DNA of 64,000 bases from Sympetrum striolatum (lineage: Eukaryota; Arthropoda; Insecta; Odonata; Libellulidae): NCBI GenBank assembly GCA_947579665.1, contig OX388347.1, positions 26,280,562-26,344,561 of the forward strand. The letters are read 5' to 3'. This document shows positions 28,201 to 37,699 of this stretch, in pieces. The notes below the pieces were generated by a model, which worked only from the letters and a program-made list of their open reading frames with translations, did no database searches and was not told the origin of the DNA. Each line of letters starts with the position of its first letter. Positions within the stretch are counted from its first letter, which is position 1. The position numbers and the translations under genes were made by a program.

Positions 28201-31200
28201 GTGCGTCTAAAATAAAAGTAAATAATACTTACCAAAACGCGGGACAATGATTCTAATTCAATATGAGCTTAGGTAGACATTTTGGCCAGCAATTTCCGGC
28301 AGTCACCATGGTAACAGATGAAGCGAACGTGAATGCAAACAATCTGAATATTAAATACGCGCACAGGTGAATATTGTAGAAAATAGCATAAAAAATAGTT
28401 CATTTCAATGACACCTAACACAGTAATCTGTGATTGTAAGTTTCAAGAAAAATACAGTCGTTTAAACACAGGCCAGAAAGAAAAATGACAAAATAATAAT
28501 TAAATTCTAGGGTTCAATAGTTCAACCTTGACTTTTGACCAAAAGGGTAGAAACCTAGGATCTGAAAATAAAACATAAGCGGTAGCGTAAAATGCTCAGC
28601 TTTTTTTTCTCCGTAATTGAATTAATCGTTATTGCAATGCTCAATACGTAACTCTACACTTGCGTCAGTTAGAAAAGTTGTGACGTACCGTTAATAATCG
28701 TTCTATAAATTAATAGGAGGACGATAACACGACAATTAATTTGTTTGTCGATAAAGAAACAAACGAGGAGAAATATCACTGATTGAACTGAAAGCAATCG
28801 CAATGAAGAATCCGTTTCATCGATAAAAACATGTTAAGTATTGAAATGCAAATAATTGGGACTTTTTCCAATTCGTTACAATTTGATTTAATGGCAATAT
28901 TACAAGAACAATAAATAAAGTACAATATACACGTGACAGAAAGCAAATATTTAAGCGAATAATGCTAGTTATTAAAAAATACAATTTTATTCACTTAATA
29001 AAATATATCAGGCCACTTATGACGGTTAATGCGTTTAGATAAATCAATACAAACGAAACGTCAAATTTTATTAGCTATGTTTATAATTAAAATATAGCTA
29101 TACACCGCTATATTACTTCAGAAATAAATTTAATATTGATTATAGAACATTCCAGAATTACCAACTTCATGTATCCGTCTTACATAAAATCATTAAATGC
29201 TCTTCCAAATACAGAAAACTGAGTTAGCAGTGCAGTTACTCAGAAAAAATAAACACGTCAGCTAAAACAAGCTCATCAAAAGACGTTTATTCCTTTTCCA
29301 GTGGACGAAAATACTCAACTCTTTTAATTGCTTTTGTTAACTGCGTATTAGGTCCTCATTAGTATAAAAAACCTTTCATGTACGTATAAATTTGGCGGGA
29401 TGACGTAGTAGATATGAAACGAAAACAAAATCATCACAAATGTTCACGCATTATAATGCTTCTCTATATTATAATTTACTACGCGTTATAATTTTTCGAT
29501 GAAAGGTAATAAATGTCGCTTACGTCATCACACCTACGTCAGCACTGAAAGATGGAGCCATTAATCTATTTTGAACGAGTGTAGAAAGGTTTTCCTCAAG
29601 AAATATATTGGATAACTAAAGTCGAAGCCAAGTTTCCGTTTAGAGGACAAAGCGAAGAAGTAATCTCCGTAGGGAGAAGTCATTACGGCAGACAGGCTAA
29701 CATGGATGAATTTTCGTAATATTTATAAATAAAGTTGAAGTAGCAGTATATATTGCAAAGTTACGAAATTATTTCTAATAAAATTACTCTATACAATTAT
29801 CTTTCTTAAGTTTCTGTAGTTCATTATTCACTTAGGAAACAGCTGATAATCTTCTACAATAAGTCACTAAGTACAAGGAAAGGATTGTTCTGTTTAATGA
29901 TGATCCTAAAAATTGTAAAATCTTATCTCAAGAGAACCGTAATCACTTAAACGGTTATAGTATTGTAAGCATGTGATATGATATTCTTGTCTGCAGAAAT
30001 AGCCTTCTATTATAATAATTCTCATAAGTAAACATGCAAGTGAGTAAAATAAAAAGAAAGTCGGCAGCAGGAAACAAAGCTACCAATTTTAGATAGTTAT
30101 GAGGTTCGAAGCTAGACATAATGAATAATTTGCAAAACATTTATTTGGAGTTGAGAATCGCTATAAGCTTCACTGACAAAATTTAATATGAATAAAAATG
30201 CATAAGACAGGGTAACATTAAATCCAAATCAACAGATGGAGGTTTGTAGGGAAACTTTTTAATAATAATTAAAATTTAGGTATGCAGACAGCAGAGCTAT
30301 TGTATGTAATTACGAGAGGAGTTGCCAAATACTTTAAAACACATTGATTCTCTTATTTTGGTACTGCTTGCTCTCTCTTCGGATGGGAGATTCGATGGTG
30401 AGGTTTTGCATAAGTAGGTTTAGCCTAAGCCAAAGAAGCCTTCATGAAACGAAGGAAATTGATGAATAGAGATTTCGACATAAGAATCACAAAAATATTG
30501 GTTAATCCTTGGTGTATGGGCGTGAAAGGTGCACATGAGGAAAAGAGGAAGTAAAAGGAGAACTTCGAGATGCATTTATGGGATAGAATGGCACGCATAA
30601 GTTGGGTTGTCAGGGAAAAACACGGAGGTGCTGGAGATGGGTAGGGAAGAGAGGGCTTTAAATGAAGTAATAAAGTACCAACAGAGGAAATTGGTGGGTC
30701 AAATAACGAGAGAAGAGGGATTGCTAAAGAAAGTTATTGAAGGTACAATTCAAGGGGAAGAAAAAGACAATAGGCGTTGTATGACATAGTAATAATAATA
30801 AACGACTTTATTAAAGAGCGAGATTGAGACAAGTCTCATATTACATCAAAACCTAAACATAAAGGGTGGGGTAAGCTAAGTAAGCTGCTAAAGAACTAAG
30901 GAAATGGTAAGACAACATGAAATAGGGTGACTTCATGACGTCTGTGGGAATCTGAAATTCAGAGAGTATTCAGCAAATATGCCGCTCTGTTAGTAAACGG
31001 ACAAACAGATGAAAACTAGTATGCGATGAAGAGTATAATTCTAGATCTGATAAGTTAAGGTTATTCCAATGGCAAAAGTCTCCCAAATGACACTTTTTCC
31101 GCAGAGGTTTATTTTAAATAATACAAACAAGCGACCGGTTTTGACGAGAGATTGTCAATATCTGGTATTATCTATATCAATTACTTTTATTAAGTTACTG

Positions 31201-33663
31201 TAGTTATTTATTCATTTAGGCAACTACCTCGTCTAATGACCTAATATTTGCCATACTTGTCGAAACCGGTCGTGTGCTTATATCATTCAAAATAAACCTC
31301 TGCGGAAAAGGTACTATTTCTGAGATTATGCCCGTAATGGATTTCCACCATTTATAATTTGAATTATGCAATGCATAGGAAATTTTTAATATTACCATGA
31401 GTATAATAGAACGATACCGGTTGGAAAGAAATTTTCAGCCAATTAACAATCTTATAACACATTCGTACATACGATGATGACACTAAATCTGAAACGGGTC
31501 AACAGATTGCATTCCTTCCGTGGAAGTGCGTTAATGTTACATTTAACTTGTAGGAATAGGAGTATTGTTAAAGAATCTTCGACAGCTAAGGTTATTTCGC
31601 ACGTTTGCTCCTACTGGGAATCGAACCCGGGACCGCTTTCGACGAAGCCTAACGCGCTGCCCGCATTTTAACTTGTAAATTCTCTGGAAATACAAACTGT
31701 ACCCGAAAGCAATCCACATCGTCGGATATGTACATTTTAATTAATCGCATGACTTGCATTCGCGAATTAAAAGTAACAGCAGAAGCTATTAATAATAAAG
31801 AGAAATCAGCCGCAAGCTATGAAGATTTCTCAAATCAAAACACTTCATCAAGATAAGAGAGCAGGTGGCAAAGTTGTTCTTTCCACCGCTGTAGGACTAA
31901 GAAAACGAACTTCCCGTGGGAAACGGAAGCAAGCTGTCGACTATCAAATGATTCCGCACACTCTTACACTAAAAGGATTATTACTGCTGACGATTTCGCT
32001 CCGTAGAAAACAGGATCTTGCGAAAAAATATAACACAATGAATTGGAGAAATGTGCCCTTTCTATCTCTCCTCTTAAGAGAGCCATTAAAAGATTTGAAA
32101 TAGCCATGACATCACGGTGTGGATACACGGAGGACGAGATTTCGCACGTTGATTGCTTTCTCCGGATGCTGGGTTTGACCGGATGGTCGGCTTTCCGGCC
32201 ACGGATTCGCGCGCCCCAAATTGACTTTGTCTAACTTTCCATTCATCTTCACTGCGCATATCTTATCGTTAATGCAGAGATACTTAAGTCCCCTACCCCA
32301 CTTTTTAAGAGATGCAACGAATGACATAAATTGATGGCAATAAATTTACGGGATTACAGATATATGTGAGGTCGGATATGCATAAACACTATGAAACTAC
32401 GAATGTGGGATGAATCATGGATACGAATAAAGCGATGCCTGTTGGAAATCAAGGATTCCAACAAGTTAAGCCTAGATTTTCAAAATTTTGATATCCAAAC
32501 TTGGGCCTTCGGAGGACCCCACGGTTTTTCTTTTATATCTCAATTGTTTGTTTGCGGTAAATTTCTCAAATATTTTGTTTGGATTTCTAAAAATATATCT
32601 TGGCATATTTTGTTTACTTATTACAACAGCAGTAAAGAAAAATATAATATGTAAAAAATCCATGGTAAACAAAATTTTACTAGACAACTATTTATTATGC
32701 CTGAAGATGTAGCGACGCTACGAAACCTGGGCCGTGTTATTCTGATAATAAATAGTGGTCTAGTAAAAGTTTGTTTACCATGGATTTTTTACAAGTTAAT
32801 AAGTACCACAAAATTAACACTGAATCTGTATCGTTTTATGAATATAATAATACCCTTATACTCTTATTCATGAAGTGTTTAAATTATTATATTTCGATTG
32901 CATGTATATTTATTGGTGTGTAATTTTAAGGTAAATTATTGATTGGTATATAGACTAATCATATAATTAACCTACAGTAAATAGTACGGATTCATCTATT
33001 ATCGTCGTCACAGTTATTAGCACAAGTTACAATTTGATTTTGGCCCAATTAGAGCCAGCAGCACCAGAAACGTAGTTTACCACGGTTCTTCCGGGACACC
33101 AAGGGAGTTTTTATTTATTTCCCTTTTCGTATAAGGATTTGACATTAATACTATATTAAACATATGGACCAGTGATTTTATCAGTTCTTTATGATCAAAG
33201 TGGAGGATTTAAATCCACAGGATAGAGGGACTTCTAACCGTGAAAACTGATTGACAAACGCTCACCTGGCAGCAGAGTGGGTTGATGATGAGCAGCCCTC
33301 GTTTATGATTCCAAGTTCCAGAGAGTCCAATACCTCCCGATCGTACGTACGCCTGAGTCCTTCCCTTTGAGATTTCAGGAACTTTTCCCTCAGATTTTCA
33401 GGAGCGTTTTCGATAAATGGGATGAGAACGCTTCCATACGTAAGACCCCAAGTCTTTCCGCGGTAACTCCACGTAAATCCAGAGCATCCATACCACCTGG
33501 ACGGAGGGGGCTGTGGACGTGCAGAATCGGATGATGGCGTTGAACACCCGGCCGATTCGGAGGGTTCGGGAGATGCCGGTGCATGCTCAGATGGAAATAA
33601 ATCCCCGATATAGTAACTGTAGACGGCTACTGGCGTGCAGTTCATCTTGTGGCAAGGGTACAT
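13094..33663 (-). CDS. TYSND1: TYSND1-like peroxisomal leader peptide-processing protease, seven-exon model
   Basis: TYSND1-family proteases act in the peroxisome matrix. They cleave N-terminal PTS2 leader peptides and process several PTS1 enzymes of beta-oxidation (family knowledge). The spliced model is join of complement 33663-33266, 27118-26406, 22968-22838, 19738-19567, 18682-18552, 15686-15500, 13200-13094: 1839 nt, 612 residues plus stop, against about 566 in human. All introns are GT-AG and all phases agree (2,1,0,1,0,1). The N-terminal half is a degenerate protease domain (CSGF at its start, TDAR and GSEGG late). The C-terminal half carries TCAHG (His about 410), YDIA (Asp about 447) and AGCSGGA (Ser about 525), then TYPHLNFAVP. 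The protein ends in SKL, a peroxisomal targeting signal. The start is uncertain: a good acceptor precedes 33677, so an upstream exon is possible. Confidence 0.93.
13969..14847 (-). mobile_element. internally deleted mariner-type element
   Basis: Terminal sequences GGTCTCTCCCAAAAGTT (from 13970) and, on the other strand, GGTCTGTCATTAAAGTT (from about 14844) form similar inverted ends. Each is flanked by TA, the mariner target site. Between them on the minus strand is the N-terminal part of a mariner transposase, followed directly by the 3' end, so the catalytic domain is deleted. Confidence 0.75.
14300..14660 (-). pseudogene. mariner transposase N-terminal (HTH) remnant
   Basis: The minus-strand frame reads CVKLGKNAANTIKMLRKAF, then SFDWHKRF and NTVQKV, the helix-turn-helix arrangement of mariner transposases. 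After a stop and frame change, RKVCTKMVSKALTE follows near 14350-14310, matching the usual RKVCAKMVPK motif. Stops and shifts make it non-functional. The DDD catalytic part is absent. Confidence 0.85.
15285..15365. repeat. TTAA-type transposon end, copy A
   Basis: This segment is the inverted counterpart of 34190-34290. Both contain CCCTTAATTA at the outer edge, a central CATATG/ATATGACC and AAAATTCTCTGAA inside. The shared outer edge suggests a transposon end that targets TTAA, here with a mutated target. Only one end is seen. Confidence 0.35.
15500..15686 (-). CDS. TYSND1: TYSND1-like exon 6 of model (catalytic Ser)
   Basis: The acceptor is TTTGAATAG before 15686 and the donor is AAAAG|GTTAGC after 15500, a slightly weak donor. 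The exon is 187 nt. It encodes CCVQAGCSGGAIL, whose Ser (about residue 525) is the expected nucleophile. The family usually has GSSGGP here, so this copy has Cys before Ser and Ala after GG. It then encodes TYPHLNFAVPALAL, nearly identical to vertebrate TYPHLNFSIP. Confidence 0.93.
16306..16478. repeat. tRNA-like head-to-head inverted repeat (hairpin about 170 bp)
   Basis: Arms of about 75 bp are near-identical inverted copies starting TATACAA.AAGTGAAAAATA. Each arm has GACTTGGCTGGGACT and, on its sense strand, a Pol III B-box-like GGTTCAAGTCC or GGTTCGAGTCC. The right half also has an A-box-like TAGTTTAGTTGG. It is either two SINE heads inserted back to back or a tRNA-derived foldback. It is not a functional tRNA by inspection. 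Confidence 0.7.
17281..17915. repeat. inverted-repeat (MITE-like) element
   Basis: The strongest arms are 17345-17434 and 17764-17853, both reading GCACCTCAGATC...GGTTGAAATTTGGC...GAGATAGTTCTCAATGC in opposite orientation. Weaker agreement extends outward. The centre (about 330 bp) is unique. No target duplication was identified. Confidence 0.65.
18552..18682 (-). CDS. TYSND1: TYSND1-like exon 5 of model
   Basis: The acceptor is TCTTTCAG before 18682 and the donor is ACAA|GTAATG after 18552. The exon is 131 nt and ends in phase 0. It encodes HVLSIGYALHFG, then PLISGGVVATV, matching the VSVVGFGVFG and SGILSAVV segments of vertebrate TYSND1 between the Asp and Ser of the triad. The exon is short, but the frame is fixed by both neighbours. 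Confidence 0.91.
19567..19738 (-). CDS. TYSND1: TYSND1-like exon 4 of model (catalytic Asp)
   Basis: The acceptor is TATTTCAG before 19738 and the donor is CCAG|GTATGG after 19567. The exon is 172 nt. It encodes AYDIAIISV, where Asp (about residue 447) matches the YDIAVVSL segment of vertebrate TYSND1 and so the catalytic aspartate. The exon stops within a Gly codon that the next exon completes. Confidence 0.92.
20732..20895 (+). repeat. permuted inverted repeat, left copy
   Basis: Segment A (CACCAACAGACCTAGTGG...GGAAGCAACTCATCT) is followed by segment B (CTGCTCAATAACCCAACTAC...). In the partner near 21.8 kb the same segments occur on the other strand in the order B-A. This suggests both derive from a tandem (A-B)n source. 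Confidence 0.6.
21187..21314 (+). mobile_element. tRNA-derived SINE with 13-bp target duplication
   Basis: It begins with a tRNA-like head GGCTCCCGGATAGTCATGTG and carries an exact B-box GGTTCGACTCC. The head closes with GGGAGCC, complementary to GGCTCCC. A short body (GTGCGAAATGACC, GCTGTCGAAGC) leads to a TACTACTAC tail. Identical 13-bp flanks TGTTACAAAACTA (21174-21186 and 21315-21327) mark the insertion. The tRNA-like part is not predicted to be a working tRNA. Confidence 0.88.
21736..21869 (-). repeat. permuted inverted repeat, right copy
   Basis: Reverse-strand copy of segments B and A of 20732-20895 in switched order. Confidence 0.6.
22838..22968 (-). CDS. TYSND1: TYSND1-like exon 3 of model (catalytic His)
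   Basis: The acceptor is TTCTTTCAG before 22968 and the donor is GAGCAG|GTAATG after 22838. The exon is 131 nt and ends in phase 0. It encodes SSGIPI...GLILTCAHGVEQ. The TCAHG His (about residue 410) aligns with the catalytic His of trypsin-fold proteases and with the TCRHV segment of vertebrate TYSND1. Confidence 0.92.
22969..26405 (-). other. intron 2 of the TYSND1-like gene (3.4 kb)
   Basis: It contains a tandem array of about 327-bp units at 24275-24990. A short minus-strand open stretch ending at a GAG|GTAAGT donor (near 26044) is frame-compatible with nothing in the gene model. Elsewhere it is plain AT-rich sequence. Confidence 0.85.
24275..24990. repeat. tandem array with ~327-bp period
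   Basis: TCATACCGGGAAG occurs at 24281 and 24608 (327 apart), with a degenerate third start TTGCCGGGAAGTG near 24947. Unit bodies share ACATGCCAAGTTTT..., ATCTTAAAAATCG and (T)CGAACCAAGGA. The last is, in reverse, similar to a tRNA B-box (TCCTTGGTTCGA). It is probably a small satellite-like or SINE-derived array. Confidence 0.65.
26406..27118 (-). CDS. TYSND1: TYSND1-like exon 2 of model (end of degenerate protease half)
   Basis: The acceptor is TTTATTCTAG before 27118 and the donor is ACTG|GTAACG after 26406, giving 713 nt (about residues 133-371). The sequence shows VVSSPFAG, matching the family's GSPFG element. It then shows VVSGTSGPNNVIIVTDAR and a GSEGGPLF motif. In the family this N-terminal domain resembles a trypsin fold, but the nucleophile position is not serine (GxEGG), so this half is read as non-catalytic. 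A 182-codon reading frame on the plus strand inside this exon is a shadow. Confidence 0.93.
28302..28315. promoter_or_regulatory. RFX-type X-box palindrome
   Basis: GTCACCATGGTAAC is a perfect inverted repeat that fits the RFX half-site pair GTNRCC-(N)-RGYAAC. It lies in intron 1. The match is visible, but regulatory use is inference. Confidence 0.4.
30232..30928 (+). mobile_element. LINE C-terminal fragment joined to an inverted retroelement tail, copy 1
   Basis: About 30430-30780 encodes a decayed LINE reverse transcriptase C-terminus: ENFEMHLWDRMARISW, GREERALNEV, RKLVGQITREEGLLKKVIEG. These match the usual LEAFEMWLWRRM...GHILRxDGLLKxVIEG pattern. From 30789 on, (ATA)n AACGACTTTATTAAAG is a retroelement 3' tail on the minus strand. 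The whole block recurs at 43.6 kb. Confidence 0.75.
31087..31303. repeat. snapback element with CGAAACCGGTCG core
   Basis: Arms CCGCAGAGGTTTATTTT...AAGCGACCGGTTTTGAC (left) and TCGAAACCGGTCGTG...AAAATAAACCTCTGCGG (right) are inverted copies of about 50 bp. The CGAAACC-GGTCGTG core resembles those at 8.8 and 32.7 kb. Confidence 0.6.
31553..31666 (-). mobile_element. second copy of the same tRNA-derived SINE
   Basis: On the minus strand it reads GGTCCCGGGTTCGATTCCC, then GTGCGAAATAACCTTAGCTG and TCGAAGA. This is the same body as the copy at 21.2 kb. The 5' head is shorter, so the copy may be truncated. Flanks TTTAACTTGTA at 31542-31552 and 31667-31677 are an 11-bp target duplication. Confidence 0.82.
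32651..32792. repeat. snapback element with 48-bp arms and hammerhead-like loop
   Basis: Arms 32651-32698 and 32745-32792 are inverted copies with 46 of 48 positions paired. The 46-base loop reads CTGAAGA (32701), then a GTAGC/GCTAC hairpin, then GAAA (32722). No target duplication is clear. Confidence 0.75.
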
Positions 33664-33677
33664 CCGGATGTCAGCAC
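33266..33677 (-). CDS. TYSND1: TYSND1-like exon 1 of model (N-terminal half)
   Basis: A pyrimidine-rich acceptor (CTCTCATAG) precedes 33677 and the donor is CCAG|GTGAGC after 33266. The first in-frame ATG is at 33663. The exon encodes a short lead with several Cys residues, a Ser/Pro-rich linker, then WYGCSGF and LTYGSVLIPFI, which correspond to the CSGV and HGGIFVPF region of vertebrate TYSND1. It ends in phase 2, and the split Arg codon is completed by the next exon. If 33677 is a true acceptor, two more bases and three to four residues before the ATG are also translated from an unseen upstream exon. Confidence 0.85.
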
Positions 33678-33724
33678 CTATGAGAGCAAAGAGAATTTGA
33701 GTGTATTTCAGCAACAGTTCCTCA

Positions 33725-33775
33725 GAACTGGGCTAAAACCTGGAAGACTAGGGTTCTAGTCCCAGCAATGTCTGC
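33725..33775 (+). mobile_element. tRNA-derived SINE remnant
   Basis: AGGGTTCTAGTCCCAGCAATG resembles a B-box (GGTTCTAGTCC) followed by the same kind of sequence as the right arm at 16.4 kb (GTCCCAGCCAAGTC). It lies just upstream of the first model exon of the protease gene. It is short and decayed. Confidence 0.4.
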
Positions 33776-34189
33776 AATTTTCATTTCCATTTCTTCATGG
33801 CTAATGGAGGAAGTTAAGTAAGAGGTCTAAAGTAGTTTATGCAGTAAATGCGAAAAATTAAGAAATATTGCATGGAATTAGGTTGCAAAAACATATGGTA
33901 TTTTCAAAACCTTAAAAATTAAAGATAGGTCATTTGGAGGAGGCGGTTTATATTGTCCAACATAATCAAGGCACCATTTAAAATGGATTAATGTTAAAGT
34001 GCAGTAGCGACATTTGTGAAAAAATGCCAAGTTATCAAGTTCAAATCTGTTTAAAAATTTTTCATTATCGAGTGAAAGTGATGGATAGCGTGACAGTGAG
34101 AATTTTATTAGGTTTATTTACACTTGAATTTTTTAATTTTACTTCAATAATACGAATTAACAATTCAAAGCATTTATTATTAAGTACAT

Positions 34190-34290
34190 TAACCCTTAAT
34201 TAGTAGCGTCAAAAAAGTTACGCAATTAGACACGTGGGATCCATATGACCCCAAAATTCTCTGAACTTTTAAAACCCCGTGAAATGGAAA
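34190..34290. repeat. TTAA-type transposon end, copy B
   Basis: TTAACCCTTAATTAG...GGATCCATATGACCCCAAAATTCTCTGAA is the inverted match of 15285-15365. TTAA directly before CCC suggests a piggyBac-type end. The other end was not found. The stretch to 35389 has nothing else that I recognise. Confidence 0.35.
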
Positions 34291-35389
34291 ATGAATTACT
34301 TTAATTTATTAATTAATAAATAATCCATAAAAAAACACAAATATAGTTTTTTAACATATTATCTTTTATCATTAATTATTAATAAAATAAAATATTCAAA
34401 CATGTACAAAAATTGCAGTCACTTACATAATGGATATGGATATGGATGGATATTATGTTTTCCTACTAAACATTTACCTGGAAATTTCAAAATTTTCGAA
34501 TATGTAGAAGAAAATTTATAATTTCGATTTCCGATAGCAAAATAATAATATTTTTTAAATGTCATCTGTAAGAAGATAATAAAAATTAGTTTCACGCCTT
34601 TCGGACAAAAAAGTCATAATGTGGGCTGAAAAAAAAATACAAAAGATATTTTACCAAGTCCGTGAATCTCATTCCTTTTAAATATACCGTGCTAAAATTC
34701 AACCGCTAAAACAATAATTAGCCGAGAGTTATGGTAATGGCGAGCTCGCTTTATCTAACAACCTAAACAACGCAAAGGGGAGTCCTTCAGGTAAGGCGCC
34801 AAGACGAAAACATACTTGCTCCAATTCCGAGAAATCTTTTACGAGTCTTTTCCCGCTTACATAACGCTGAAATCGTTGCGACCTTTAGATCTTAGGATCA
34901 ATCTGCTGACGAGATTAGGAACTGAAACAAAGTTTACCTCACAATAGTAGATTATTTCCACCGCACGATATCTACAGTATTCTTTTATTTAGATTCATTC
35001 AAGCCAACATAAATAACGAAGATTTAGGCTGCGAGTTGTAGCTTTCACATCAGCAATGATGCCTAATTTAACCTGCTATTTAAGTTTTCAACTTTCTCGT
35101 TGGATGTTCTCAAATAATTTAAAGAGTTACTCATCAAGGATGTTAAATCAGATTAGAAACAGGAATGAAAATATCAGGTTAGTAAAGGAATTTCTCAATG
35201 ACATAAATGAAGAAATTCATACTTGGATGGAAATATATAATAATTAATAATGGTTCCTGCTACCATACTATGACGAATGGACTATTTTCATTTGTCATGA
35301 GGTTCAGGATAGAGAAAAATGTATCTTTCATTTTCTTTTGTCCCAGTCTTGATCATGGCTGTGATGTAATGAAAGGTACCGAGGTATGA

Positions 35390-35655
35390 GTGAATAATTG
35401 CACTAATCAAGGTCTCTCCTTATTGAATGCCAAGAATGGTGTCACTAATAGAGTCATTATGCTTCACTTGCGTGGACATATTCCGCTTATAGCATTCTGG
35501 CTCAGTGAGGAAAGCAAGGCCAAACTACCTCACTCCTCATCCTGCCTAGTGAACCTCATTCCTCTCTGCAAGCTCTTAGTAGCTTAGGCAAGAGGGGATG
35601 AAGTACCAACCGGCCTTTGGGCTGAATACCTTACGGACAATTAATAATGATAATG
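35390..35655 (+). mobile_element. 3' end of a LINE
   Basis: GATGAAGTACCAACCGGCC, then GGGCTGAATACCTTACGGAC and AATTAATAATGATAAT, is a typical non-LTR retrotransposon 3' terminus with a trinucleotide tail. The start of the copy is approximate. The next 1.9 kb shows only a small palindrome (36842-36881). Confidence 0.55.
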
Positions 35656-36841
35656 GATATATATCTTGGGATACAGGATAATACAAGCATGAAAATATAG
35701 TATTTTATAATATGTGAAATTTAGGCACCTCAAAGAGAATCCGCTGACGGGATTGTTATCACTTGGATGACAAACAGACGTGTTCAAGAGTGTAAAAGGA
35801 AACGCTCCATTTTTAGGATGGCAAAATTATTCTGATACCTTCGTTTAAGAAGATTTTAAGCGCTGAAAATTGAAAGATAAGAATAATCCCAACACAACCC
35901 CCACTGTAGGAGAAAGTGTTGTACCTTGACCATGTTGTATCTTACACCACTGTTAATAACTAAATAGTGATACTTCATAATACACAGTTATTCAACTACC
36001 TCAGTCACTACATCGTCCTCAATCGCTAAGGTGAGTTTAATCGGTGTAGGTGGACTAGTGTAACAATAGGAATTGTTTTTCATTTTTAGCAAGTCAAAGT
36101 AATTTTTTCGTGTGATACTTAATGCGAAATATTTCGATTTTGCTGCATCTGCATCAGTTTATAGGATTAAATTCGGGGAATAAATTGATCTAATTGTTTT
36201 ACTGTTCGAAGCAAAGGTAGCCCGGTAGCCATGTTTGTTTAAAGTTGCTACGTTGTGAACCTTGAAGTCAAGTCGTATCTTGTGCCTTTAACCAGTAGTT
36301 AAAGGTACACCTTTTAGGCCTAGTACACCATGCCAAGAAGCAAAAAGGGGGAAAATTGCAGGGTAAGAATGGATAAAGGGTTTTCTTTACAAAGACATTC
36401 AGATGAAATTTTATAAACACATTATTTGTGTACTGGAGTTGAAGTGAGTGCTTGGAAAAAATATATTTGTGAGTTTTGTAGTAGACTTTGAGATGAAGTG
36501 GTAATGTGAGATATTTATGTTTCTTTAAACCTAATTTTTTAAGGCGTCTCAAGGTACACGAGCTTATTGTACCTCAACCACGAACTTAGAAAGTATAGGA
36601 CTGGAAACTGCTGAACTTTTTTGGCTCCCTTAATGTCCGTAGCCGCGAGATGGAAGCACTGAAGACTCGCCCTTTGAATCATTAATCTTATATGGAGTAA
36701 ACGGTGTTTCAAAGTAGGGCGGCACATAAAGTTCAATTTCTTGTGAGAGACAAAAATTGAATGCGTAGTTTCCCCTTGATGCATCAATCACAAAAGCATG
36801 TACTAGTCGCAAATCTGCTTTCGGAACGGTTATAACTGCTT

Positions 36842-36881
36842 CCCAAGGAAAAATTCCCAAAGAATTGGGAATTTTCCCTGG
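36842..36881. repeat. short palindrome
   Basis: CCCAAGGAAAAATTCCCAA and TTGGGAATTTTCCCTGGG form a near-perfect inverted repeat with a four-base centre. It lies between two unconvincing minus-strand open frames. Confidence 0.6.
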
Positions 36882-37627
36882 GTGCACGCCCTTATGTGCA
36901 AAGTCACCCAAACCCTTTCCTTATATGGTTATAACTGCCTCAAAGATCACGAAAAATATCAAACTCTACTCGCATCAGCTTAATTTAATCAGTGAAACCA
37001 AAAGACTTCTGCAGCGTTTAATATCACTAAGAATTTGAAACGGAATCACTTAAAAGATTTTAATATCTTAAGTATATATCAAAATACTTTTGACTCGTCA
37101 AGGGATGAGTCGCCCTGACTCAGTCCCCTTGCATAGTTAGAGGAACCTGACCACCGCTGAAACATATCCTTTGCGCGATTAGACTTCCTCAACCTTAATT
37201 CTTTCTGGAAATTATATCCTACGGTAATCAGATTAGAGGGGACGTGAAAGGAGTATTTCGTAAACAAGAAATATAGAAATGCCTTGTTATTTAGTCATGA
37301 TTTTGGCTTCCAATTTTAGTTTCTCTCGTGTAACCGAGTGGTTCACATTGAAAACGGATCTTAATTTTTCAGCAGTCCTTTACCTAATCAAGTCATCTCT
37401 GCCCTACACTGTAAAAAAAAGATTTGTAAAATCAATAAGAATCATTGGCACTAAAATTGCCAACAATTTTTACTGTTTTAATACAACAATATATTTCATT
37501 ACTATTCATTGCGAAATCACAATGAAATTTAACGATAAATCTTACTGTAAAATTGCAATGAATCTTATTGTAAAATTCCAATGAGTTTCTAAAACTCCTA
37601 TGAGTGAGAAAAAAATTGTCAGAATCG

Positions 37628-37697
37628 GGTTTAACCAGGTATCTTGGTTTTAGCCGTCACCACTAGAGCATGCTAACCACTCTGACACCTCGTTTGG
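37628..37697 (-). mobile_element. tRNA-derived SINE head remnant
   Basis: The minus strand shows GTGTCAGAGTGGTTAGCATG, a tRNA A-box and D-arm pattern, and a decayed B-box TGGTTAAACCC about 45 bases later. No acceptor stem pairs convincingly. Confidence 0.5.
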
Positions 37698-37699
37698 CA

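Larger units (their letters stand above)
27119..33265 (-). other. intron 1 of the TYSND1-like gene (6.1 kb)
   Basis: GT at 33265-33264 and AG at 27120-27119. It holds a snapback element (32651-32792), another snapback (31087-31303), a tRNA-derived SINE (31553-31666), a LINE-derived composite repeat (30232-30928) and an RFX-type X-box (28302-28315). The rest is AT-rich with nothing else that I can name. Confidence 0.85.
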
